Below are positions 21,813 through 33,749 of a stretch of 64,000 nt of DNA, one piece after another. The stretch is from Paracyclopina nana. Taxonomy: Eukaryota; Arthropoda; Copepoda; Cyclopoida; Cyclopettidae. How positions within the stretch are numbered: position 1 is the first letter of the stretch; the number at the start of each line of letters is the position of its first letter. A program made the position numbers and the translations under genes. The stretch lies in assembly GCA_019096065.1 (NCBI GenBank), contig JAGUCH010000001.1:16554001-16618000 (forward strand), in the 5' to 3' direction. The notes under the pieces were generated by a model that saw nothing but the letters and a program-made list of their open reading frames with translations, did no database searches and was not told where the DNA came from.

Positions 21813-22283
21813 GTGTTAGTTAAGCAATCCTTTTAGGATTGACTAAATTATTGCAACTTTTGAAAAAATTCGCAGAAATGCTAGATCTAGTCGAATGTTT
21901 TAGTCGGCCCTAGCTAGGATTTACTTGCTCTAAGACTCATCCTAACGTTAGGACAGACTAAACCAAAGGAAGGCTCGAAGGCTCGCCCTTGAACAAAGGC
22001 AAATCAAAATTGGTTTAGTCAGCCCTAGCCAGCATGCGCTTAACTTGACCAACACGCTTACCCGATTCATACTCTAACGACTGGCCTAACGCTGACTTAA
22101 GGCAATTTTTGTCGCTACAAAATAACGACAATTTTTTGTAAGACTGCTAAAGTTAAGAATGAAATAGATCGTTGTAGATGAACAGGGCATTAGCGTTGAA
22201 GCTCAAGTATTTAGCAGCTTATGGCAGTGATTATTTGGTTGGAGGAATATATGGCTAAATAAGAAAGTGCAGCTTGTCCCCAC

Positions 22284-22656
22284 CAGGGGGGTCTCGTAAG
22301 TGAGTTCTTGACGCAAGTTTTGCATGCCAAAATCACCAAATCTGTTTGTCTTAGCCTAGGTGGCGCTAGTAGTTCTTACTACATAGCGCGTGAGCTCAAG
22401 TGATGTGTCAGTCATGGAAGCAAGCGGGCTAATCTCACGCGTCTTCAAAAGAGCTCCTAGATAAGTTCTGTATTTTTTAAAAAAGTATGCAATTTGGGCA
22501 CTTTTTGATAATTTAAGGCAGGTTATGGAAATTTTTGGAAGTGAAATCCACAGAATTATATTGAAATTTTGTCTTGAAGCCTACCACAGCTCAGTCAGAC
22601 TGTGTGCTATAGTACAGCAGCGACAAGAACTCACCTTATTACTATAGATCATCTTG
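22284..22656. mobile_element. Short hAT-like MITE
   Basis: Direct 8-bp repeats GTCCCCAC flank it at 22276-22283 and 22657-22664. The ends begin CAGGGGGGTCTCG and, in reverse complement, CAAGATGATCT. Both arms share AAG-TGAGTTCTTG(A/T)CGC further in. Length is 373 bp and it is non-coding. The terminal match is imperfect, so this copy is older than the one at 20461. Confidence 0.65.
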
Positions 22657-22664
22657 GTCCCCAC

Positions 22665-24883
22665 TAAGTGTTGCCGGCTTAAGTGCATCTGCTGCAATTT
22701 CGTTGCTATTTCTATTACGTCCAAAAACCGATTAAGCAGTTGTTGCGCAGTACTGCATTATTTATTCATGGGACGATTATAACATTTTTCTGAAAAGTAC
22801 GATACTGCCAAACACGTTATTGACAGTAATTCAAAAATGGAGCAATAACTGATTGATAAATCCCTTTATCAGTAATTAATATATTATTAGTTTTTTTGCT
22901 CACTAAAACTAATTTTGCACATGTTTTTCAGTATTTCATTAAATCCATTTAGCAGTATGCAACTGAATTGCTGCTCATCAAATTAATTAATTCTTGAACT
23001 TAGTAAACTGTTCAGAGATGGCTCTGCTAGCAATTCAATAATTTGTGAAATTGTTCTTATCAATAACTTTTAATGGTTTTAAGATTTCCAAAATTGTTAT
23101 TAATAGATATTGCTGAGAACAACATGAAAACTGAGTTAGAAAGTATCATGCTTCTTATTTTTAAACAAAAACTGAGATTTTTAGAATATTTCAATATTTT
23201 ATTCAATGCACCACAATCAATATGATCCACTCTATTTTTTCAATTCTACGTGAGCCTACAAAAATCAGGCTCAGTTGATATACTTAAAATATCAATCACA
23301 TAATGTTTCAAAATTACTGAATCATGAGCACTTAGCAGGGGAAATTAACAAGATTAATAAAAAGATGCCAAAAATGCCACCAAAATGAAAATGACTATTT
23401 AATAATCAATACTGCCCAATTGCTGCGCATGTTACGTTAACCATTTTTAGAAATACTGTCAAAAATGAGTAAAAAATACTGAAAAACATGTTTATCAGTC
23501 TTTTAAAAATATGGCTCAGTCGCTGAAAAAAAAACTGCACAACAAATTATTGACAAACTGCAATGTCACAACACATGTAGTAAATAATGTGGAAATAATA
23601 CTGCCATTAATTTTTTCAACCACTAAAAATAAAAATTATTTAGGACTGCTCAGCCGATTACAGCATGTCGAAAAACTTAGTGGGGGTGGTACAACGTTCT
23701 GTTGTTTTTTGTTGGTTCTGCACTAAAGATGATGGCCTAAAAGATCATTAACATGCTCTCCACTCACTGAACGCACAATGTAGCACTGCAAGAGGACCCT
23801 AGTACAAATCCCAGAGGCATTACATGGTCAGGAACATTTTCTAGTTAAGCATAATGTAGTATATAGTACAAATAACTATTAGGGGGCTGTTTGACACACA
23901 GTCAGCATAATATGTCATTATTCCACCAAGTCTAGGTGAAAATAGCCTTTTTGCTAACTAATTATGAGCTAGTACAGATCATTAAAAAAATAACAAAAAA
24001 ATGGGCAAAATTCAAGGTTTCATTAGATATGGAAGAATGGCTTGGACAAAAGGCCACTTTTTCCATTTTCCAGGCTTCATAAGGAGAAAATGATAATAGT
24101 CATTCAAGTGCTTGGTCAGCAACCGGTTTTTGCAAATAGCATTGTTTTGACCTAACATTTAGTCAACGTCAACGATATTTCGCAAGGAATGCTCAGATCA
24201 TCTCGAATTCCATCAATTGGAGATGCAGACTTGAGTGCAGATTTATGAAATGGCCTTTTAAAAGCCCTTTCACCATAAATGCCACAGTAGTTGCAGTAAT
24301 TTACAAGCGGCTGTAAAAAATTAATTTCAATCTTGGCAAAATCCAACTCTCATCTGGTCTGGCAACTTTTTAGTAGACCCTAGTAGAAAAACGAAGGAGT
24401 CGTTTGGCCACCAAGTTTATTTTACTGACTCCTAACGAGCTTTTTGCAACTTTCAGGGCTAGATGCAGCTTTTTTAAAAGCGAATTTTATGTGGTTTCCC
24501 TACATTCACGTGTGTGTCTCTTATCTCAGCTAATTATGTCAGTCAGTCAGAATTCAGACACACGAACGTACATACGACGACGAGGATTTTGGCTTTGGAA
24601 ATTTGCCAGTGAAAAATTCATGACCTGCTTTCCGAGGAGAATCGAAGAATAAGGAAAGAAGCTAGTTCAATTGGAAAATTGTGAGAAGAGCGAAGCATTC
24701 TTCCAGATTGACGTCTAACTTTTCCAGCTGCTGCCCACACATAAAAAATGCCTTAAATGGAAACGCGATTAAAAAACTCGTCTTGAATTTCACAGTGAGG
24801 CCAATCATGATATGACTTCTTAATAACAGTGTGAACAACTTGGCAATAATCACGCAATTTTGATACTATGCCCAAAACGAATT
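22665..24883. other. Non-coding AT-rich stretch
   Basis: About 2.2 kb hold no gene that can be supported. CATGTTTTTCAGTATTT near 22920 is the reverse complement of AAATACTGAAAAACATG near 23485, hinting at an old foldback repeat. Neighbouring ATACTG and GCGCAG words recur, but no clean element borders are visible. Confidence 0.4.
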
Positions 24884-25093
24884 CCTAAAACAAATAAACA
24901 GCTGACAGCATCAACTTGATCGGAACATTTCAATGACGCTGGTCACGCAACTTTTGCATAAAAGTCCTATAATGTCTCTTTCTGTCAGCCAAATGAGAAA
25001 AATCGGTTTATAAAAATTACTTCTTTGACTATTTAAAAATGTGCTAGGGTTTGAAATCATAATTCAAGTGGCTGACAGTTCTTTGGTTGTAGG
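24884..25093. mobile_element. Small foldback MITE, CAAAGAGCTGACAG family, copy 2
   Basis: The left arm CCTAAAACAAATAAACAGCT (24884) matches the reverse complement of the right arm, CCTACAACCAAAGAACTGTC, ending at 25093. Length is 210 bp. The flanking AATT on the left and CTTTTT on the right are shared with copy 1, so the true ends may extend a few bases further. Confidence 0.55.
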
Positions 25094-25441
25094 CTTTTTT
25101 CAAAAGTGTTTGACATGCATTTTTCTAGATTCACATTGGCATACACATTACTTTAAAGCATAAGTAGTTGGAAGGCTCCAAGAGCATTTAGCCAGTCTAG
25201 CACGAAATGTGAGGCCTCATTCCCTGCCGTGAAATGCAAATAAAAAGGGCCAAAATGGATCTTTGCTGGGGGCAAAAAGAAAACGATTTTTCTTCCCTAT
25301 CGATTTCTCATTTGGAGATTCGCCAGAGTCAAGATGGCACTTGCTCCACATGGCTAATTCAGTTAAGGTTTATTTACGAGCTCTTATAAAGAGAGAGTAT
25401 TTTGGAGGAGATTGTATTTTGCTGCGGAAGCATAATGTAAT

Positions 25442-25658
25442 TAGGCCGTTCTCATATTGCACAAGGAACAAGCTAAGCAAAGGTAAAAAAGCTAAGCAAA
25501 CGCCCAACATTTTAAGCAATGTTGAGCGACATAATTGGCTTACATTGGCTAATTTCGCTCAGCATATTAAAAAGCAACTGCTTTGCTTGAAATGTTGAGC
25601 GTTTGCTTAGCTTATTTACTATTGCTCAGCTTTTTTCGGGCAAAATGAGAACGGCCTA
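25442..25658. mobile_element. Foldback MITE with TAGGCCGTTCTCAT ends
   Basis: The arms are inverted over about 80 bases: TAGGCCGTTCTCATATTGCA on the left and TAGGCCGTTCTCATTTTGCC in reverse complement on the right, continuing through AAGCTAAGCAAACG and CAACATTT. AAT directly flanks both sides (25439-25441, 25659-25661), a possible 3-bp duplication. Almost the whole 217-bp element is inverted repeat. Confidence 0.75.
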
Positions 25659-25661
25659 AAT

Positions 25662-28600
25662 TGGAGGTAAACCGCGCTCGCGTAATTTTCTTCATGCGTA
25701 AGAGGGGTAAAAATGTTAGAGTACAGACCACGGAGGAATCATTAGTAAAATCGTCTTCTCAGAAAATGAGACCGAGAATTGGGGCGTCAAAAAAATTAAT
25801 TATGCCATAACCATATAAGGCATGAAATTGAATTACATCTGTGCGCCACTACTACTGCGATGAAAACATGAATGCCAAACAACTCGTGGATTGACCTGGC
25901 TCAAAATGATGATTATATGGCTTCATGCCCATCAAGACATCAAAGAACTTTCAAAAATAGACAACAACGCATTATTCTTAGAGTTCTGTGGAACAAAGCA
26001 ATCTTCAAAGGATGTATGGATAATCTCTGGGTAAAAAAGTGTCTGATGTTAAAAAAAATGCAAAAAGTAATAACAATTTATTGACTGCTGATCATTCAAT
26101 GCTGGATAAACAACAGGATGCGAATTTCAGTGCAAAATCAGCACACTACAACGCCCAAAATCCAAACTCGTTTTTTCAAGTTGACATTTTGCGTGCAGCT
26201 TTGCTGTTCATCATTTTCATCCGTTTTTAGGCGACAGATGCGGGCCCACGCACAGCACTCTGTTTTCACTCAAGTCATCAATCTCTCTCTTCCCATGAAT
26301 TTTGCAACTTCAGTGCCAAACTATAAGCGTTTTAAACACACCATGAAAATGAGCGGCGTTGCCTTCTTCAGAATTGTTCCATGTCATCGTAATTCAAAAG
26401 AGTTTTTCTTGAGGCCCTAATTTCCGCAGCATATCATGACACAACTATGAAACCATGGCCCGTTCTTTCCTCTGCTTTTTGGTAGTATCCTAGTAACGGT
26501 TTTTAATCAAGTTTAAATGCAAAGGAGAGGCGGTTCAAAAAATAACCAAAACGCCTTTTTTTAAAAATGCTTTAATAAATAAAAACAAAAAGGGCCCCTT
26601 CAGAATTTTCAAAATTCAATTGGTTACTGGGCAAAGGAGTGCATTAAATCCTTCATCACTTAAGTTGTTTGTAACGGTTTTCAGGTATCTAATTCAATCC
26701 GGCCCAATTCAACTACAAAAGTGTGATTAAGAGCCGAATGCAATGCTTATTAACTAAATACTTGCCCAGAAAGGGGTCGTAATTTTTAGAAAAAACCGTT
26801 ACCTGGTTCACCAAAAATTCGGTGTGCAAGAACGAGCCTAATTCAGTAGTGCATTTCTGGGAAATCCACATGTGCAGGTTCAGTATGAAAAAAGCTGAAT
26901 GAATGGGGAAATCGTTTTTTAGGCTTCTCGCCGCAGGACACGGCTAATTGTGTATTATGTACACAGTGCGCGACAAAAGAGTTCCCCATTTTCTCTCTCA
27001 TGGAGCAAATAATGTACTGAATCCATTCATGATCCACAGCTGCTACATCTAAAGTCCAATCGAAAAATTCCGAGTCTTCTACAGCAAGCAACAGCACGAT
27101 GTTGTGCTATGATAAATAAGGCAAATAGTGCATTATTCTCATAAGTCATGGAAGATGCGAAAATTGTCGTGTCATGACAGCTTCTTCCATCTATTATAGC
27201 GTACTTGAAAAACAACTGTTTTTACTTTTGAATAACTGCCAAGAAAGTAAAGCTGCTTCAATAATAAGGGATTTGCTCGAGTGGAAATTCTTTAAAACAT
27301 TTGCATTTTCGGCAGAGAGCTGCAAAGCTGGGAAAAGATTGTATCGTCACGTTTTCAGATTTGACGCGCGCATTCAAGCAAAGAAAGGTGATTTTTATCT
27401 CACTTTGAAAATCATAAAAATCGGCTTTGATTGACTCCTTTTTTATTCAGGTAGCCAAGACATTTTATTTTTATGCGCCTCAAAGTGGTAAAATACTCCA
27501 CTGTGGAATCCTAGAAAAAAACGTAGCTGCTACAAATTCTCTTATTTGAAAAAGGTCATGGCATGATCGATTGTTGACACTCTCAAAGAAACTTGCCAAC
27601 AATTCAAATTTGTAAGTGACAAAAATGCCATTTTTTATCGATAAACAGCAGCAAAGCTGCAGCATAAATCAGCTGTTTGCGAGAGAGAGACAGGTCACGA
27701 TCATTGGCCAAAAACAACATCCAACTTCGAGGAAAAGTGACTAGGCAAGTTTTTCACAGCTCAGATTTTGTACACAAAAGTATATAGCACACAATCAGAT
27801 AACGTAGGCCTGAAAAGCAGTAAAAAAGGGCATTGTCACAACAAAGCAGCTTTTCAAAATTGTTGCATCTCAATTTATGAATCTGAAGGCAAAAATATGG
27901 GGGCCTATTTATCATGTTTCATCAGAAAAGCAGCAGGTGCATCAAGTCTCCAGTGAATCCACTTTGCATGAAAAAAGCTCTTGACAATCCACTAGACCGT
28001 TTCCAAATGCGCAATTTCATGTTATAAAGCAATGTTGGGCAGTAAGCCAGTCATCAGCAAACATTTGCATTTTACACTTTTACTTTTCTGTTGAATTACC
28101 GCAAATAAGCAGAGGAATTTGTTGAAGCCTTTTGAATTACCGTGTGTTGTCATGTTCCCCGGATATTCTATTTTTTCAAGCTCATAACACAGGTATACAA
28201 ACGTAAAGTTGTTGTGCATGCTTAAAGTCATAACAACTTAATTGTCCATTGAAAAATGAAATTCCAATAGCTGGTAAATATGGTAATGATCGATGCGTGG
28301 GCTTTTAATGCTACAATGAGCCGACATTTCCCGCCTGAAAATCCATCTTCATTGACTGACCGTGGTGATTTTCAATCGAATCTTGATAAATGTAATGCCC
28401 ACTAACAAAGAGTTGGCATTTGATGGCCATTTATTTGAATAAGACCTAAGTTAACTGACTTTTGAAATTACCGCCCTCGCAGGCTCGGCTTAGAAAAGCT
28501 TCACTCGCATTTTTCCTTTTTTAAAGCGCTTTTTGTTGCAATTGACGCTTGAAATCATAATTAAGCGCTAAAAAGGACAAACTTGAAATTCGAGGTTGTC

Positions 28601-29394
28601 AGCGCTTTGTTAATAGACTTTAATCATAAGATTGATTGCGATATTGTTGTTTTTTGCTGGTGCTTCTTAAAGAGCTTCAAAATGCTTCAATTTCCGTCTG
28701 TGCAGCGGTAAACAGAGGCTTTATGCAGTCTGCTAGTGCGATGGGAAACGTGAGCACATCCTGCTGGGCTGAAGCCCATCTCTACAAAGCAAGCTCAAAA
28801 AGAAGACAGAGCTTTGCCTCAATATGAAAATTGCTCACTATGCTTCAATCTGCTCAATTTTGTCAGCAGCAATACAAATACTACAAGTGTTTACTTGTTC
28901 CACTCTCCTACTATATTTGCTGTTGAAGAGTTTTCAGAAAAAGGGGGTTTCTCAACACTCGTCAATTCCAAGGTGCATTTAGCTGTCACTTTCATACACT
29001 AAATATTCACCTGACAGTTGTGGAAATATCAATCTAACAGCAAATCCTGAGGGAACTACTAATCAGGCCAATTTGGTCTAAATAGGCCTTTGAAATACTG
29101 TCTCATCAGCCTTACTTAAAAAGGCTAGGATCAGAAAAAATGTGGCCATAGCTGAAAACATGACAAATTCGGATAAATGTGATGATGTTGCCCAGGGATC
29201 GATAGAACCTACAATGGTCACTTTTGGAAACGCCTTTTTGGCTCCTGCTCAAGGCAGACTTTCACAATAGAGCATCCAAAAATATCGGAGGTCCCTCCAC
29301 ATTTACAACATTGCCCCCAAAAAAAGCAAAGGCGATTCACCTAGCATTTTCCTCCCTATAAATAGTAGCTGAAGTAACATTAAATTTCATGAAT
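25662..29394. other. Non-coding stretch
   Basis: About 3.7 kb hold no supported gene. A possible 310-bp inverted-repeat element spans 26493-26802, with GTAACGGTTTTT ends and a third copy of the word at 26671. No target duplication is visible. Other frames are short and show no domain or splice logic. Confidence 0.4.
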
Positions 29395-29467
29395 GGGGGC
29401 GTAGCTCAGATGGTAGAGCGCTCGCTTAGCATGCGAGAGGTACCGGGATCGATACCCGGCGCCTCCA
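29395..29467 (+). tRNA. tRNA-Ala (anticodon AGC)
   Basis: The sequence folds into a full cloverleaf: acceptor GGGGGCG with CGCCTCC, A-box TAGCTCAGATGG, anticodon stem CTCGC/GCGAG around TTAGCAT, and B-box GGGATCGATACCC (the usual GTTC is GATC here). The anticodon AGC is at 29428-29430. A T run follows at 29470, suitable for RNA polymerase III termination. No intron. Confidence 0.95.
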
Positions 29468-30194
29468 ACCTTTTGTCGTTTTTATCTGCGATTCCCATAT
29501 AGAAAGGAAATCTGCTTTTAATGGCACCACTTCAGACATATTTGGGGGGGAAGTTGTATCAAATGACCACGTGTGAGTGACTTTTATGTGAGGCTGAGAA
29601 AAGATCAATTCAAGCTGTAAATAGACTTTTCGGTGTAGAAATAGTTTTTTTTTTCACTACAAAAGTGCAGTTAATCTACTTATGCTTTTTGGAATCTTTA
29701 GCAGGTGAAACTCGAGCCAAATCAAAGTAATCAGAGTAACTCATCGGGCCAAAAAAAACACCTTTATGGGCTAAAAAACAAAGCTGTAGATCTCCTACGC
29801 CGCCGGATGTACTTACAAGCCACTGCGGGGGTCCGAAATCAGGGGAAAAAGCACTCTAATGAAAATCATCAAAAAAACCTGCAGTGGACTGAGTATCTTT
29901 GATTTTCCGCATCAAAGAGCTCGCGCGAGTGGATGCATATGCATATGGTATGATGACCAAATCCCCATAATCATCTTCATCATTCGATGATGATAATCCC
30001 CGTTCCTATCGTAGATACTATCAAGGTTTCTGGCATTTGTGCTCGAGGTAAAAATACGGTGAGGTCAAAAATTGATCCCATTCTCGACATGCCATCATCA
30101 GAGACAATCCTGCCCAAATGCCTAATCTCGTTGTCACGCGGAGAATCGGTCTATTTTTAATCCAATGTGGCAAAACTGAAAGTGGGACATAAAT

Positions 30195-30326
30195 CCTAAA
30201 AAGCAAAGAGCTGCCAGCCTCTAAATTCCAAAATGGACGCCTTAATTACCATAGGGACTAAATATTCCCTTTGGTAACGGTTTAACTTTAAAGTCCAGGT
30301 TTGAGCGCCAGCTCTTTGCTGTGAGG
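30195..30326. mobile_element. Small foldback MITE, CAAAGAGCTGACAG family, copy 3
   Basis: The left arm CCTAAAAAGCAAAGAGCTGC (30195) matches the reverse complement of the right arm, CCTCACAGCAAAGAGCTGGC, ending at 30326. AAAT and AATT flank the arms. Length is 132 bp and it is non-coding. Confidence 0.55.
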
Positions 30327-30541
30327 AATTGGTGCCAAAGGTGAACATTCGGTTTCAAAAGGTTGGATGGTGCAAAAAATCCATGATCTCGAAATGATGA
30401 GTCACATACGATACGAAAGTGATCATTTTTACCCCGAGGCTCGCGTGACAATTTCCAGTGCATGACATTACACGCGTCCGAGATATAAAATACAAGAGAA
30501 AAAAAAGATACTAAAAAATTTGAGCAAAAATCAAGGCTTAC

Positions 30542-30720
30542 CACGTGGTGGACGCGTTGCTACCCAAGCTCAGTGTGTGCCGGTCATTGTCACTGTTACG
30601 GGAGGCCTCCGTCATTTCGGAGGCCGTCACACTGTTGCCGTTGCCGTTACACGCGGCGGCGAATACGGCGTTGCCGTTAGCCGCCATAACGAAAGGGGCC
30701 ATATTGCAGGCCACCTCCAT
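30542..30720 (-). CDS. Possible first coding exon of an unidentified minus-strand gene
   Basis: An ATG at 30720 opens 59 codons, rich in Asn, Ala and Ser (MEVACNMAPFVMAANGNAVF at the start), ending at a GTAAGC donor in phase 2. The stretch is far richer in CpG than its surroundings. Four copies of a 15-bp motif lie upstream at 31055-31250. No downstream exon was identified among the AT-rich sequence to the left. A plus-strand frame also spans it, so the coding strand is not certain. Confidence 0.3.
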
Positions 30721-31054
30721 AACGCTGTCAGGCCTTTTTTAGAGGCTGATGTGAAGTTGGCGGTCTTGTTGTCGGCGTCAACACGTGCCGAGCGAGACTG
30801 GCTTGCAATCGAGATGCGCGTTTCTGCGCAGCCACAACGAGCTCCAGGTCTGTGCTATTTAGTGCGAGAGTACTAAAGCCGGCAAGCTTCGCTCCTATAC
30901 GAACTACTCTCGCTCTCGACGATCTCTCTCTCGCCTTGCTCAGCCTAAAGGGAGAGACAAATGCTTTACGTTTACGTAACGACCGGCTTCTCGAATCAAG
31001 CCAGCCATATTTTGGCTTGGTTGAATGTTGTTATGTTAGGTTGCGTGCCAACCG

Positions 31055-31250
31055 GTTTCGTCCACCTCCGCAACCTACTGTAACGTGACCCTGTTCGTCC
31101 ACCTCCGCTCTCATCGTCGAACTCTTAATTTCTGCGTTACATTTTGGTGAATTAGCGATTTGGTGGCTTAACCTCAAGCTCGGGCCATTTTCTGTTAAAA
31201 ACCGTGTTCGTCCACCTCCGTGTCGTGGTAACCGTGTTCGTTCACCTCCG
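31055..31250. promoter_or_regulatory. Cluster of four GTTCGTCCACCTCCG motifs
   Basis: The 15-mer GTTCGTCCACCTCCG, or one change from it, occurs at 31056-31070, 31093-31107, 31206-31220 and 31236-31250, all in one orientation. It lies 340 to 530 bases upstream of the possible minus-strand start at 30720, where a promoter would be. The spacing is irregular, which fits binding sites better than a tandem repeat. Confidence 0.35.
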
Positions 31251-31259
31251 CAACATTTT

Positions 31260-33195
31260 GAAATCCTTAACTGAGGTTGGCAAGAAGTTTACCAGCTTTA
31301 TCTTATAAACATTTTGCGGCTTATGCCAATATCTTCTTCCAGCTCTCTGGGTTGCTGCGTGCAATAAACGGCGAAGCAGATGATTTTGCGGTCTGTGTGG
31401 GTAAAATAAAAAAAAACTGTTGGATGCAATCATCTCAGTTCTGGATCTTTTGGGAGAGCCTGGCTCACGCGTTCATGCCGCACAATGTGGCGTAACCGCA
31501 TTCAGAGCTCGTTTGTCATGGGTTCTCGTTTTGGTAATGCTTCAGAAAAACATTCATGTAGCTCAAAAGGGGAGAGATTTTATCTCGCTTTGAAGCGCTT
31601 TTAACTTTGACACTAGTTCAGCTCTTTGAAAGAGGAAAGTGCTAGGAAACTGGGGATTTTACGAGGCTTTCCTTTGTAGCTGGGCTGGAGAGGAAAAAGC
31701 GAGGCCAGGACTTTTTTCCCCATGTTTTTCATCTGCGAACCCTTGCAAAACTCTTATTTTTGCAATGACGCGTGATGACGAGCTACTTGGCCCACATATC
31801 TATGCTCTTTTCTGAATAATTTAGCAGCTTTCTTTATTTTCTTGCACCAGTCTGATGATTTTTTTTAAAAGCCGAAAATGGCAGATATGTGAACATCCAA
31901 AGCACAATAATGCATCACATACCAATTCCCGAGCTAGCAGTTGCATTGTCATTCAGTTGTTGGGTTTTTTGTGGGGGCCATTTTTTGCCCCCAAAAGCAA
32001 AGCTTTGCCTGGGAATCTAATTAAGCTGACACTGTGAAAAAGGAGAGAGAACTTTTGAAATGCAAACTTGCAATCATGCAAAAGTCCGAGTTTTGACAGT
32101 GATGCAGTAGCAGTTGCTCTAGGTGATTCAATCAACTCTGCCCCAAAAGCAAATTTCCGAAAATTCATCCTTTGGCAAAGTTTGAATATTGCATGACTGC
32201 AGATGTGTGACCATCGAACTTGCTACTTATTCACTCTCTGATGGCGGCAAAAGACAAAGTTTTTGGAGTGGAGAGTCGTGTCGATCTCTCTGACCAACGC
32301 CGACCTTTTAAAAGGCCATAAATAAGACATGTCTTTTTTATACTACTGAAGCAGGGCACAAAATTAAAAAAATTCCATTACATTGGTCAACAAAGATCTT
32401 CGCATCAATTTTGCAAATTATATTAATAAATCAGCAAAGGATAAGAAATTGTTAAAGTTGAAAACGGCAGGGGTTAGTTTAAAATGCAAGTGGATGTCAG
32501 CTCTTTGTTCCTAGGTTTTATCATAATAGAAAAATTAATCTTCTTTCACCTGTGAACTGAATAATGCATGAGCCAGAATTGGGTCAACAGTGGAACTGCT
32601 ATGTATGTGACTTTTCAGATGGATAAAGTCCCGATAAGAATGCCTATCACGTGTAGGAGAAAAAGTTCAGCAAAAGTCAACAGCATAAATGGAAAGGCTT
32701 CGTGAAACCTGGAAACCTTGGAAGAACAGAGAGTGAAACTTCCGCATAAGCTCCCAAATCCTCTTAACACCAATGCATTAATTTTTTCGATTCGCTATAG
32801 TACGTATATAAACAAGCTTGATGAATGCTTTAGTTCTATGAAAGCATATCTATTTTCTTCTATTGGTAGAAAGGTTTCGAGGGCTTAAGAGTAAAGTTTC
32901 GGCGGCAAAATTGCCCCAAGAAACCGAGCCTCTAACTATAGGGCTGTAACTTGAATGACTTTGAATAATTCTTGCATTAATAACAAAAAATATTGACTGT
33001 CAAATACGAATGACCTGACATAAACTTCATTTTATCATTTTAAATATCAAACTAAGTTTTTTCATTGATGATTTAAAAGGAAAAAAATGATTATGCTGCT
33101 TGGTCTCACTCGATCTGTCAAATTTCTGTTGACACTTTCAAAAGTAGAAAAAGCATAATTTAAAAAAGAATTAATTTTGTCATATTTATTCAATA
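31260..33195. other. Non-coding stretch before the KIAA1143-like gene
   Basis: About 1.9 kb with no supported gene. One single arm of the CAAAGAGCTGAC family (reverse orientation) lies at about 32494-32516 without a convincing partner. Confidence 0.4.
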
Positions 33196-33201
33196 TCGAG
33201 G

Positions 33202-33749
33202 ATGCCAAGAAGAGGTGGAGGAGGTGGAACTGCAGGTGGTGGCAAAAGAGGAAGTGCAATCAATGTGAGCAAGCCATCTGACCCAGCCTTTTTGAAAAGG
33301 TTCAAGGAGCAAGCAGGATACAAAGAAAAAGTAGTGACAATTGATGACAAGGTGAGCTTGGCTGGTTTTAAATATTATGTGAATTTCTAGTTTTAATTGC
33401 TTTTCTGCCATAGTTCCCGTCTCCCAGCGAGGCTGGAAGGATACCAAATGTTGAAGAAGATGACAGGGAAGATCGCGAGGATGAGAAGCCTGTCATTGTG
33501 GTTTTAGGGGATGGAGATCTCTCAGCTGCTGAAGCTGAATGTGAGGCCAAAGCTATGGAAGAATCTGCTCCTCCCCCTGGCACCAGGATCATGTTCAAAA
33601 AGCCCACCACAGGAAAAAGGCCAGCCTCAAAAGACTCAAACTCCAAAAATGCTCAAGAGTCATCAAGTGGCAGCAAAAAGTCCAAAAAGTCCAATGATAA
33701 GAAGAAGCTCTTGTCCTTTTATGAAGAGGAGGAACTAGATTTCAACTAG
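33202..33749 (+). CDS. KIAA1143: KIAA1143-like protein (DUF4604 family)
   Basis: Two exons, 33202-33351 and 33414-33749, join in phase 0 (AAG/GTGAGC to CATAG/TTC) and encode 161 residues. The N-terminal pattern SKPSDPAFLKRFKEQAGYKE matches the PAEPAFLARFKERVGY segment of the vertebrate protein. The middle VIVVLGDGDLSAAE, the PPGTRIMFKKP strand and the final LLSFYEEEELDFN also match the family in order. The C-terminal third is Lys/Ser-rich. The molecular function of the family is not established; the charged, disordered make-up suggests a nuclear protein. AATAAA is at 33765. A conventional single-copy housekeeping-type gene. Confidence 0.85.

Larger units (their letters stand above)
20345..22189. 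mobile_element. Harbinger-type MITE, split by a hAT insertion
   Basis: The ends are inverted copies of TGCCCTGTTCATCTAC, flanked by direct TTA (20342-20344 and 22190-22192). A 3-bp TWA duplication is the mark of PIF/Harbinger insertion. Without the internal insert and its 8-bp duplication the element is about 485 bp, close to the 494-bp uninterrupted copy at 60173-60666. That copy shares the ends and internal stretches such as GTAGCTCCACGAATTTCTA and AGGATTGACTAAA. There is no coding capacity; it would depend on a transposase elsewhere. Confidence 0.85.

Noticed and set aside
22920-23501. Foldback element with AAATACTGAAAAACATG arms
   Set aside because: The 17-bp inverted match is real, but flanks diverge at once and no duplication borders it, so element limits cannot be set.
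26493-26802. Inverted-repeat element with GTAACGGTTTTT ends
   Set aside because: Only about 12 bases of inversion and no target duplication; a third copy of the word inside suggests a simple AT-rich repeat.
27027-27215. Minus-strand frame with an exon-like look
   Set aside because: No ATG or splice partner in phase and no recognisable family; chance frame in AT-rich DNA.
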